DNA from: Blattabacterium cuenoti
GTDB taxonomy: Bacteria > Bacteroidota > Bacteroidia > Flavobacteriales > Blattabacteriaceae
Length of the DNA stretch: 64,000 nucleotides
Direction of reading: 5' to 3'
NCBI RefSeq assembly: GCF_014252355.1
Contig: NZ_CP059217.1
Span: forward strand, 227,273-291,272
Positions 1-8,113 of this stretch are shown piece after piece. The stretch's first letter is position 1, and every line of letters begins with the position of its first letter. The position numbers and the translations under genes were made by a program. The notes beneath the pieces were generated by a model. That model did not search any database. It saw nothing but the letters and a program-made list of their open reading frames with translations, and had not been told where the DNA came from.

Positions 1-150
1 AAAAATATCAACAAAAAAAAGCTAAACAAAAAAAATATCAACAAAAAAAAGCTAAACAAAAAAAATATCAACAAAAAAAAGCTAAACAAAAAAAATATCA
101 ACAAAAAAAAGCTAAACAAAAAAAATATCAACAAAAAAAAGCTAAACAAA
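1..150. repeat. Five perfect 30-bp tandem repeats
   Basis: The unit AAAAATATCAACAAAAAAAA followed by GCTAAACAAA occurs five times without a mismatch, and the array may continue beyond the window edge. Thirty bases equals ten codons, so the array keeps frame. Read in frame 3 each unit encodes KYQQKKAKQK with codons typical of the neighbouring genes. Read in frame 1 it encodes KNINKKKLNK with rarer codons (AAG, CTA, AAC). Frame 2 is closed by TAA in every unit. The identity of the copies points to recent expansion. It is probably the coding repeat of a lysine-rich protein tail. Confidence 0.95.
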
Positions 151-231
151 AAAAATAAAAAACATACAGTTCTTACTACTACAAAAGCTAGACAAAACAA
201 TTTAAAAACTAAAAAAATCAAAAAACACTAA
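1..231 (+). CDS. 3' end of a lysine-rich protein gene, partial at the window edge
   Basis: Frame 1 is open from base 1 to a TAA at 229-231. It encodes five decapeptide repeats and a basic tail ending KTKKIKKH. The tail in frame 1 (HTVLTTTKARQNN) uses codons typical of the genome and contains KARQ, which resembles KAKQ of the repeat read in frame 3. This suggests that the repeat was originally read in frame 3 and that an A-tract between about 148 and 161 shifted the frame. The gene converges on tatC with a 15-bp gap. The protein is not recognised. Lysine-rich C-terminal tails occur on several DNA- and RNA-binding proteins, but no domain is visible here. Confidence 0.4.
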   Translation, partial: KNINKKKLNKKNINKKKLNKKNINKKKLNKKNINKKKLNKKNINKKKLNKKNKKHTVLTTTKARQNNLKTKKIKKH

Positions 232-246
232 TTTGGATATTGCTAT

Positions 247-1045
247 TTAGTTTTTTTTTGTAGTAGAAAAATATTTAGATATATAAATACTAATTTGATA
301 TAAAATTAATAATGGAATTAAAACAATTATTGTACTTATTAGATCTCCTGGTGTAATTGCCGATGAAAAAATTAAAATAATTAAAAAAGCATGTTTTTTA
401 TATTTTGTTAAAAAAATATTAGAAAGTAATTCTAATTTCGTTAACATATATATAAATAATGGAAAAAGAAATGTTATACCCATAGATAATATTGTGTTTA
501 TTATTAATGATATATAATCGGATAAATCAAATATATTTTTAGGTATAGAACTAATTTGAAAGTTTGTGCCAAAAAAAATAATAAAAGGAAATAATACAAA
601 ATAACCGAAACATATACCAAATAAAAATAATAATGATGCAATGATTAAAATATTTTGAGTATATTTTTTTTCTTGGTTAGATAATGCAGGACATATAAAC
701 ATCCAAAATTCATAAAATATGTACGGAAAGGATAATATAACCCCCCCCCATAAACAAGCCCATATATAAATATTAAATTGACCAAAAATTGATCTATTTT
801 GTATTTCTAAATGTTTTTCTGAAAACATTGAATAAATTGGAGTATGAAAAAAAAAATGATAATTTAGAAATAATTCTATAAGTAAAAAAATTGTTTTTAA
901 CAGGACCAAAAAGTATATAATCAAATATAAAATATTTATTCTGCATAAGAATAATTGTTGCAATCACAATTGCAATAAGACTACGTATTATATGTTTTCT
1001 TAATTCTTCAATATGTCTCCACACAGGCAGTATTTTTTCTTTCAT
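247..1045 (-). CDS. tatC: Twin-arginine translocase subunit TatC, frameshifted at an A10/T10 run
   Basis: TatC is the multi-spanning receptor of the twin-arginine export system in the inner membrane. The 5' part, from the ATG at 1045, reads MKEKILPVWRHIEELRKHI and continues through GPVKNNFFTYRIISKLSFFF. The reading then has to move to a second frame to continue with HTPIYSMFSEKHLEIQNRS, QFNIYIW, FWMFICPAL, ITPGDLIST and PLLILYQISI, all TatC family blocks. The switch falls exactly at an A10 run on the + strand (847-856). Removing one base restores a protein of about 265 residues, a normal TatC length. A G9 run lies inside the gene at 741-749. No other lesion is visible, so the gene may be rescued by polymerase slippage rather than be dead. 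Confidence 0.85.
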
Positions 1046-1111
1046 ATTTTTTTTTATATATGCTTTTTTTTAATATAAATTAAATAAAGAAATACAAAAT
1101 AAATTAATTAT

Positions 1112-2137
1112 ATGAAATGTGGAATTGTTGGATTACCTAATGTAGGAAAATCAACGTTTTTTAATTTTATTTCTAATTCTAAAGCTAGATCAGCCAATTT
1201 TCCTTTTTGCACTATTGAACCAAATTATGGATATACAATAGTTCCAGATACAAGATTAATAAACTTAAAAATGCTTATTAATTCTATTAAAATAATTCCA
1301 TCTGAAATTCAATTAGTAGATATTGCAGGATTAATAGAAGGATCACATGAAGGTAATGGATTAGGAAATAAATTTTTATCTAATATTAGAGAAACAAATG
1401 TTATTATTCATATCATTAGATGTTTTAAAGATATCAAAATTATTCATGTAGAAAATAATATTAATCCAATAAGAGATAAAGAAATTGTAGATATAGAATT
1501 ACAATTAAAAGATTTAGAAACAATAGAAAATAAAATTAATAGATTATTAAAAATAAATAAAAAATTATATAAACAAGATATGTTGGATACTTTAAATAAA
1601 ATTCATGTGTTTTTAAAACAGGGAAAAAATATAAGAATGTGTCCATTAACAGAAAATGAAATTGATTATATACAAGATTTACATTTATTAACACTTAAAC
1701 CAGTGATTTATGTAGCAAATACAAATCAAAAACATGAAGATTATAATATTAGTTCTTTACAAGAACTCACTGAAAAAGAAAAAGCTCCATTTTTTATTTT
1801 ATCTTTAGATGAGAAAAAAAAATATTTATACAAATCAAAAATTGGTGAAATTATTAATATGGTATATAAGTTATTCAACTTAAAATGCTTTTTTACAATA
1901 GGAAAAAACGAAATACGTTCTTGGTCTATTCCAAATAATTGGACTAGTTATCTAGCTTCTTCTAAAATTCATACAGATTTAAAAAAAGGATTTATTTGTG
2001 CTGAAGTAATTCATTATAATGATTTTATTAAATATAAATCAGAAGAAAAAGTAAAAGAAGCTGGAAAAAAATTAGTAGTTGGAAAAAATTATCTCATTAA
2101 AGATGGAGATATTATTAAATTTAAATTTAATAAATAA
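1112..2137 (+). CDS. ychF: Redox-regulated ATPase/GTPase YchF (Ola1 family)
   Basis: YchF is a cytosolic Obg-related P-loop NTPase that associates with ribosomes and usually prefers ATP. The P-loop GLPNVGKS is at residues 7-14. A G3 motif DIAGL follows near residue 70, then GNGLGNKFL. The NxxE-type motif that replaces NKxD is seen as ANTNQKHE near residue 200. The C-terminal TGS domain covers roughly residues 250-341, with FFTIGKNEIRSW and DGDIIKFKF. The length of 341 residues is slightly below the usual 360. Its last 11 bases overlap the end of the convergent peptidase gene. Confidence 0.96.
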   Translation: MKCGIVGLPNVGKSTFFNFISNSKARSANFPFCTIEPNYGYTIVPDTRLINLKMLINSIKIIPSEIQLVDIAGLIEGSHEGNGLGNKFLSNIRETNVIIHIIRCFKDIKIIHVENNINPIRDKEIVDIELQLKDLETIENKINRLLKINKKLYKQDMLDTLNKIHVFLKQGKNIRMCPLTENEIDYIQDLHLLTLKPVIYVANTNQKHEDYNISSLQELTEKEKAPFFILSLDEKKKYLYKSKIGEIINMVYKLFNLKCFFTIGKNEIRSWSIPNNWTSYLASSKIHTDLKKGFICAEVIHYNDFIKYKSEEKVKEAGKKLVVGKNYLIKDGDIIKFKFNK

Positions 2138-3227
2138 AAAATTTTTTTTCATCATTATTAATTTCTTTAATAGTTTCAAATATTAATTGTACTGTTTGTT
2201 CAACATCATTTCTATGAACCATTTCAACAGTAGTATGCATATATTTAAGGGGAATAGAAATCAAAGCTGATGAAACACCTTTATTAGAATATGCAAATGC
2301 ATCTGTATCTGTTCCAGTATTGATAGATGTTACTAAACGTTGAAAAGATAATTTATTTTTATTAGCTGTATTTATTAATAATTCTCTCAAATATTTTTGT
2401 ATAGATGTAGAATAGACAATAACTGGACCACTTCCACATTTAACATTACCATGAATTTTTTTATCAATCATAGGAGTAGACGTATCATGAGTTACATCAG
2501 TAACAATAACAATATTAGGATTTAATATATTAGAAATTATTTTTGCTCCTTTTAATCCCACTTCTTCTTGAACAGAATTTACAACGTATAATCCAAATTT
2601 TAAATTTATTTTATCTTTGACTATTTTTTTCAATACTTGTGCAATGATAAAACCTCCTATTTTATTATCTAATGATCTACAAACAAAATAATTTTTATTA
2701 AGAATAAAAAACTGATCAGGATAAGTAATTAAGCATCCAACATGTATTCCCATATTTTCTACTTCTTTTTTATCAGAAGCTCCAACATCAATAAAAATAT
2801 TATCTACATTTGGATATTTATCTTCTGAGAAAGTTTTTCTAGTATGAATTGCAGGCCATCCAAACACTCCATATTTTAATCCTTGTTTTGTATGAATAAC
2901 AATTTTTTTAGATATAGCAATTTGATGATCTATTCCTCCATTTCTAGAAACATATATAATTCCATTATCAGAAATGTAATTAACATACCAAGAAATTTCA
3001 TCAACATGTGCTTCAATAATTAATTTATATGGAGAATTATTAGGATTGAGTATACCAACAACCGTTCCATATAAATCTGTTTGTATTTTATTCACATAAT
3101 GTTTTATATAATTTGTCCATATATTTTGACTTTCACTTTCATCTCCAGATGGAGAAACACTATTTAAATATTTTTGTAAAAATTTAATATCTTCTTCGTT
3201 AATATTGTAACAATAATTTTTATCCAT
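2127..3227 (-). CDS. M42 family metallopeptidase (glutamyl/leucyl aminopeptidase-like)
   Basis: This is a cytosolic di-metal aminopeptidase of the M42 family, expected to trim peptides during protein turnover. Metal ligands and catalytic residues appear in order: HVDEI near residue 75, SLDNKIGG near 185, the catalytic pair QEEVGLKGA near 215, the DVTHDTSTP block, TGTDTDAFA near 308 and the ligand-bearing PLKYMHTTVEM near 328. A length of 366 residues fits the family. Some relatives are annotated as endoglucanases, which is a historical misnomer. The gene lies just upstream of dapF on the map and on the same strand, with 15 bases between them. Confidence 0.9.
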   Translation of the reverse strand: MDKNYCYNINEEDIKFLQKYLNSVSPSGDESESQNIWTNYIKHYVNKIQTDLYGTVVGILNPNNSPYKLIIEAHVDEISWYVNYISDNGIIYVSRNGGIDHQIAISKKIVIHTKQGLKYGVFGWPAIHTRKTFSEDKYPNVDNIFIDVGASDKKEVENMGIHVGCLITYPDQFFILNKNYFVCRSLDNKIGGFIIAQVLKKIVKDKINLKFGLYVVNSVQEEVGLKGAKIISNILNPNIVIVTDVTHDTSTPMIDKKIHGNVKCGSGPVIVYSTSIQKYLRELLINTANKNKLSFQRLVTSINTGTDTDAFAYSNKGVSSALISIPLKYMHTTVEMVHRNDVEQTVQLIFETIKEINNDEKKFFIY

Positions 3228-3242
3228 ATTATCTAAAATGTT

Positions 3243-4046
3243 TTAAATATTAATTAATCCTTTAAAAATTAATTTAGTTGATCCTGTTAAATAAATTTCT
3301 TTATATTTATTGTTAATTGCAATAAATGAAACCCACAATTTTCCTCCATTAGTATAAGTTAAAATTTTTTTTGTAACATTGATTTTATTCATTTTATATG
3401 AGGCAATAACAGATGCAACAACTCCTGTTCCACATGAAAGAGTTTCATGTTCAATTCCTCGTTCATAAGTTCGTATGATAAGTTCATTATTTTTTAATAA
3501 TTGTACAAAATTAACATTTACTCCTTCTTCTAAATATTCATTTTTAAATTGTATTTTTTTTCCACATTGATTAACATCTATATTCTTTATATCTTTTACA
3601 AAAATAATATGATGAGGTGAACCTGTATTTAAAAATATATATTTTGTATTTATTTTAATTGTATTTGAATCAATATTAAGCATTTGTATAGATACTAAAT
3701 GATTTTTTAAAATTGTTCCATAATGTTGACCATCTATAGCTCTAAAACTAATCATATTTTGTTGTGATATTTCCATATGTTTTGCAAACAATATTGCACA
3801 ACGACCTCCATTTCCACACATAGTACTTTCTTTTCCATCAGAATTATAATACTTCATATAAAAATCATTCTTTGAATTTTTTTTATCGTCTGTAATTAAT
3901 ATAATTCCATCTGCTCCAATACCAAAATGTCTATTACATAATTTTTTTAAAAAATTTATATTATTATATGGAATAATGTGATATCTACAATCAATAATAA
4001 TAAAATCATTTCCAGTCCCTTGATATTTAAAAAAATTTATTTTCAT
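3243..4046 (-). CDS. dapF: Diaminopimelate epimerase
   Basis: DapF converts LL- to meso-diaminopimelate, the precursor of lysine and the cross-linking residue of peptidoglycan. Both catalytic cysteines are present: Cys77 in TMCGNGGR and Cys205 in LSCGTGVV. FKYQGTGNDF opens the protein, and FGIGADG, YYNSDG and RTYERGIEHET are further family blocks. At 267 residues it is full length. Meso-DAP specificity of MurE (the DNPR motif at 10150-11637) matches the need for this product. The gene is divergent from degP, with 58 bases between the start codons. Confidence 0.97.
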   Translation of the reverse strand: MKINFFKYQGTGNDFIIIDCRYHIIPYNNINFLKKLCNRHFGIGADGIILITDDKKNSKNDFYMKYYNSDGKESTMCGNGGRCAILFAKHMEISQQNMISFRAIDGQHYGTILKNHLVSIQMLNIDSNTIKINTKYIFLNTGSPHHIIFVKDIKNIDVNQCGKKIQFKNEYLEEGVNVNFVQLLKNNELIIRTYERGIEHETLSCGTGVVASVIASYKMNKINVTKKILTYTNGGKLWVSFIAINNKYKEIYLTGSTKLIFKGLINI

Positions 4047-4104
4047 ACATATTGTTTATAAAAAAATGCATATTTGCAGAATATAGAATATATTATATAA
4101 TATT

Positions 4105-5670
4105 ATGAAGAAAATAATTTTTTATGTTATCCTTAGTAGTATTATGAGTTCCATAATAACTATGACTACATATAAAAAATATACACAACAAAATGAATCT
4201 AATTTTCTTTATAATACTGCATATCCATTTAGATGGAATAATCCTATGTTAATCAGTAGTTATAATCATGGATTACCAGATTTTACTAAAGTGGTTAACA
4301 AAACTATTAATACAGTAGTAAATATTAAAAATTATTATAAAGATTATGGATCCAATGAAAAATTGAATTTTGATCCATTTGATTTATTTTTTGGATTTCC
4401 AGATCATTATAGATATAGAAAACATAGTATAGGATTAAAATTAAAAAATATAGTTTATAATAAGAAAATAGAAGAAGAAGAAGAAGAATGGCAAGGTATT
4501 CATGGGTCCGGTGTTATAATATCTTCTGATGGATACATAGTAACTAATTATCATGTAATTCAAAATGCTAATAAAATAGAAGTTACATTAAATGATCAAA
4601 GATCTTATAACGCTAAATTAATAGGAAAAGATTCTAGTACAGATATTGCTTTGTTAAAAATTAATGAAAAAGGATTACCATTTATTTCTTTTTCAGATTC
4701 TAATAAAGTACAAGTTGGTGAATGGGTTTTAGCAATTGGAAATCCTTTTGATTTAAATTCTACCGTTACTGCAGGAATAATAAGTGCAAAAAATCGGAAT
4801 TTAGGAATTTTAAGAGAAGGAAATAAAAATTTATCACCTATAGAATCTTTTTTTCAAACTGATGCAGCAGTCAATCCTGGGAATAGTGGCGGAGCATTAG
4901 TAAATACAAATGGTGAATTAATAGGTATTAATACAGCAATTTCGTCTAATTCTGGAAATTATATAGGATATAGTTTTGCAGCACCTTCAAATATAGTAAT
5001 CAAAGTGGTCCAAGATATTAAAAAATATGGTGTAGTTAAACGTGCATGTCTAGGAATTAAAGGAATTGAATTATCTAAATTAGAATCTTATGATAAGATA
5101 AAACCTAAATCAGGATTATTAATTGAAAAAATATATAATAAAAGTGGGGCTTATTATGCTGGATTAAAAATAGGAGATATTATTAAAAGTATCAATGGAT
5201 ATCCTATTCAAAATATATCTGATTTATCAATGATTATAGGGACAAAATCTCCTGGAGATAAATTAAAAATAACATTTTTAAGAACAGAACATATAATGGA
5301 TTGTGATCTTATTTTAAAAGAGTCACAAAATGATGAGGAGGATCAGGATCCACAACCACAAATACAACATAATAATATCAAACAATCCTCTTCTTTATTC
5401 TTAGGAGGTACTTTTAAAAAATTAGAAATAAAAGATAAAAAAACTTATAGACTAAATTATGGAATTAAAGTTATAAATTTGAAGAAAAATGGTAAGTTGA
5501 ATGAACTTGGAATAGATGTAGGTGACATTATAATATCTATTAATGGTAAAAAAATCAAAAATCCTAAAGATGTAGATAATTTTTTAAAAAAATATGAGAG
5601 ATATGATAGATATGTTACAATAAAAGCTATTAAATCAAATGGAGATATATATATAGCTAGTTTTAAGTAA
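4105..5670 (+). CDS. degP: Periplasmic serine protease DegP/HtrA family, two PDZ domains
   Basis: HtrA-type proteases degrade or refold damaged envelope proteins. A short hydrophobic N-terminal segment (residues 3-20) serves as a signal or membrane anchor. The trypsin-like domain carries the triad His150 (TNYHVIQ), Asp180 (SSTDIALL) and Ser261 (NPGNSGGAL). Two PDZ domains follow, at about residues 310-400 and 440-521. The linker between them (about 405-430) is acidic and glutamine-rich, and a run of six glutamates lies just before the protease core near residue 125. Length and layout match DegP/DegQ of Bacteroidetes. Confidence 0.95.
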   Translation: MKKIIFYVILSSIMSSIITMTTYKKYTQQNESNFLYNTAYPFRWNNPMLISSYNHGLPDFTKVVNKTINTVVNIKNYYKDYGSNEKLNFDPFDLFFGFPDHYRYRKHSIGLKLKNIVYNKKIEEEEEEWQGIHGSGVIISSDGYIVTNYHVIQNANKIEVTLNDQRSYNAKLIGKDSSTDIALLKINEKGLPFISFSDSNKVQVGEWVLAIGNPFDLNSTVTAGIISAKNRNLGILREGNKNLSPIESFFQTDAAVNPGNSGGALVNTNGELIGINTAISSNSGNYIGYSFAAPSNIVIKVVQDIKKYGVVKRACLGIKGIELSKLESYDKIKPKSGLLIEKIYNKSGAYYAGLKIGDIIKSINGYPIQNISDLSMIIGTKSPGDKLKITFLRTEHIMDCDLILKESQNDEEDQDPQPQIQHNNIKQSSSLFLGGTFKKLEIKDKKTYRLNYGIKVINLKKNGKLNELGIDVGDIIISINGKKIKNPKDVDNFLKKYERYDRYVTIKAIKSNGDIYIASFK

Positions 5671-5684
5671 TATTAATTTTATAA

Positions 5685-6815
5685 TTATAAACGGTGCATT
5701 AATATTGGAATAATTGATTTTTTCCAATGTACAAAAGTATTTTTTAATATTTTTTCTCTTGCTGTTTTCATAAGATGAAAATAAAAATTAAGATTATGTA
5801 TAGTAGCAATTTGTTGAGCTAAATTTTCTTTAGAATAAAAAAGATGTCTTACATAAGATTTACTATATGTTTTATCTACATAAGAAGTTCCAAATTCATC
5901 TAAACAAGAAAAATCTTTTTTCCATTTACTATTTTTTATATTTAAAATACCTTTCCAAGTAAATAATAAACCATGTCTTCCATTTCTTGTAGGAATGACA
6001 CAATCAAACATATCTATTCCCAGAGAAATAGCTTCTAAAATATCTGAAGGATTTCCAACCCCCATTAAATATCTAGGTTTGTTTTCAGGTAGTTGATCAG
6101 TTATTATATTTATAATATATTGCGTGTCTTCTTTTTTTTCTCCCAGACTTAATCCACCTATAGCATATCCATCATATTCTTGTATTAAACTAACGGTTTC
6201 CACTGAAGATTTTCTTAAATCGGGATATACGCTCCCATGGACAATAGGAAATAAACTTTGTTTATGATTATATATTTCTGGATTATTTTTTAAATAATTA
6301 GCACATTTTTTTAACCATAAATGTGTTCGTATTAAAGACTTTTTTGCTTCTATATAACTACAAGGATATGGTGGACAATCATCAAACGCCATGATTAAAT
6401 CTCCACCTATTATACGTTGAATTTTCATAGATTTTTCTGGATAAAAAAAATGAAGGCTCCCATTAAAAATAGATTTAAATTGTACTCCTTCTTCAGTTAT
6501 TTTATTTAATTTTTTCATAGAAAAAATTTGAAATCCTCCACTATCTGTTAGAATTGATTGATGCCAATTCATAAAAGAATGAAGTCCTTTAATTTTATGT
6601 AAAACTTCAACTCCAGGATAAAAAAATAGATGATATGCATTTCCAAGAATCATTTTATAACCGATTTTTTCTAATTCATGTTTAGAAACACATTGAATTG
6701 CTCCTTTTGTTGCAACTGGCATAAAAATTGGAGTTTCCATACTACCATGATCAGTTATTAAAATTCCTACTCTACTTTTAGTAAATTTATCCTTTTTGAT
6801 TAAATTGAATTTCAT
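5685..6815 (-). CDS. tgt: Queuine tRNA-ribosyltransferase, zinc-ligand cysteines absent
   Basis: Tgt exchanges guanine 34 of GUN-anticodon tRNAs for a queuosine precursor. Catalytic features are intact: Asp91 in TDSGGFQ, substrate-pocket residues DDCPPYP, and the nucleophile Asp270 in MFDCVIPTRN. The C-terminal zinc site normally reads CxCxxC. Here the aligned residues are Gly308, Ser310 and Asp313 in DEFGTSYVDKTYSK, so three of four ligands are missing although the surrounding sequence (YSKSYVRHLF, TIHNLNFY) is conserved. From memory, free-living Bacteroidetes share this loss, so it is probably not decay. The gene is 376 residues long and divergent from the division cluster. Confidence 0.95.
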   Translation of the reverse strand: MKFNLIKKDKFTKSRVGILITDHGSMETPIFMPVATKGAIQCVSKHELEKIGYKMILGNAYHLFFYPGVEVLHKIKGLHSFMNWHQSILTDSGGFQIFSMKKLNKITEEGVQFKSIFNGSLHFFYPEKSMKIQRIIGGDLIMAFDDCPPYPCSYIEAKKSLIRTHLWLKKCANYLKNNPEIYNHKQSLFPIVHGSVYPDLRKSSVETVSLIQEYDGYAIGGLSLGEKKEDTQYIINIITDQLPENKPRYLMGVGNPSDILEAISLGIDMFDCVIPTRNGRHGLLFTWKGILNIKNSKWKKDFSCLDEFGTSYVDKTYSKSYVRHLFYSKENLAQQIATIHNLNFYFHLMKTAREKILKNTFVHWKKSIIPILMHRL

Positions 6816-6892
6816 TCTTAAATGATAAATAATAATTTAAAATTATAAATACAATAATTGAAAAAAAGGAATTTTCAAAAAAAAATAAAAAT

Positions 6893-7786
6893 TTGTTTTA
6901 TCATAACCCAGTTATGTTACAAGAAAGCGTCAAATTACTAATTACAAATAAAAACGGAATTTATGTAGATGCTACATTTGGATGTGGAGGACATTCATTA
7001 GAAATATTAAAACAATTAGATACACAATCAATTTTAATTGCTTTAGATCAAGATAATGAATCTATAAAAAATAATTTTATTAAAGATAAAAGACTTCATT
7101 TATTTCATGATAATTTTATAAATATTAAACAAATTTTAAAAAAAATTAATATAAATAAAATATCAGGATTATTAGTAGATTTAGGGTTTTCTTCTTTTCA
7201 ACTCAATAATCCATCTAGAGGATTTTCACATCAGGTGAACGGAATTTTAGATATGAGAATGAATCAAACAATTCATTATTCAGCTTTAGATGTTATTAAT
7301 AAATCTTCAGAAAAAAAATTATTTTATATATTTTCTAAATATGGTGAATTTAATAATCCAATGAAAATTGTGAAAAAAATATTAAAGTTTCGTTTAAAAC
7401 AACCTATTATAACTACATATGATTTAATAAATTTATTTTTTTTAAAAAAATCTTCTTTTCATCAAAGAAAAAGATTTTTATCAAAATTGTTTCAGGCTAT
7501 AAGAATAGAAGTAAATAACGAAATTCAATGTTTACAAACTCTTCTTATAGAATCTTCTAATATTATATTGCCTGGAGGTAGAATTTCGTTTATATCATAT
7601 CATTCTATAGAAGATAGAATTATTAAATATTTTATTAAACAAGGAAAATTAAATAATATAAAAATCAATAATATTATACCACCATTTAAAATGATTCATA
7701 ATAAAGTAATAACACCAAATATAGAAGAAATGAAATGTAATCCAAAATCTAGGAGTGCAAAGTTAAGAGTAGCAGAAAAAATATAA
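6893..7786 (+). CDS. rsmH: 16S rRNA (cytosine-1402-N4)-methyltransferase
   Basis: RsmH (MraW) methylates C1402 in the decoding centre using SAM. The N-terminus has YHNPVMLQESV and the SAM-binding block VDATFGCGGHS; LVDLGFSSFQL and RGFSHQ follow, and SYHSIEDRI with KPRSAKLRV-like KSRSAKLRVAEK closes the protein. The chosen start is a TTG at 6893, since no ATG is available before the conserved block. An AAGGA at 6866-6870 lies too far upstream to act on it, and an ATT at 6857 is an alternative. It opens the division/wall cluster. The mraZ gene that usually precedes it is absent from 6816-6892. Confidence 0.94.
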   Translation: MFYHNPVMLQESVKLLITNKNGIYVDATFGCGGHSLEILKQLDTQSILIALDQDNESIKNNFIKDKRLHLFHDNFINIKQILKKININKISGLLVDLGFSSFQLNNPSRGFSHQVNGILDMRMNQTIHYSALDVINKSSEKKLFYIFSKYGEFNNPMKIVKKILKFRLKQPIITTYDLINLFFLKKSSFHQRKRFLSKLFQAIRIEVNNEIQCLQTLLIESSNIILPGGRISFISYHSIEDRIIKYFIKQGKLNNIKINNIIPPFKMIHNKVITPNIEEMKCNPKSRSAKLRVAEKI

Positions 7787-7793
7787 GTTTTTT

Positions 7794-8105
7794 ATGAAAA
7801 TTCAAGATATTTTAAAAGGAAAGTTTTTAGTAGAAAAACAATCTTATCATAATTGGAATTTTATTGTTTTCATTACATTTTTATCTTTAATCAGTATTAC
7901 TAGTTCTCATATAATGGATCAAGAAATAAGAAAAATAACTAAAATTAATGAAGAAATTAAAGAATTAAAATCTGAATATGCATCTATACAAAGTAGATAT
8001 ATTAAGATAAAATTATTATCTGTATTAAAAACATTATTGCAATCAACAGGATTAAAAAATTTGGAATACCCTCCATATGAGGTGATTTTAAAAGATGAAA
8101 AATAA
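7794..8105 (+). CDS. ftsL: FtsL-like cell division protein
   Basis: This is a 103-residue bitopic membrane protein. A cytoplasmic N-terminus of about 22 residues is followed by one membrane segment (about 23-40) and a coiled-coil-like region (about 43-80) rich in Lys, Glu and Ile. That is the FtsL plan, in which the coiled coil pairs with FtsB or FtsQ at the septum. Sequence alone is weak evidence. The position between rsmH and ftsI, 7 bp after rsmH and 8 bp before ftsI, is the diagnostic point. Confidence 0.8.
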   Translation: MKIQDILKGKFLVEKQSYHNWNFIVFITFLSLISITSSHIMDQEIRKITKINEEIKELKSEYASIQSRYIKIKLLSVLKTLLQSTGLKNLEYPPYEVILKDEK

Positions 8106-8113
8106 AATTATAT

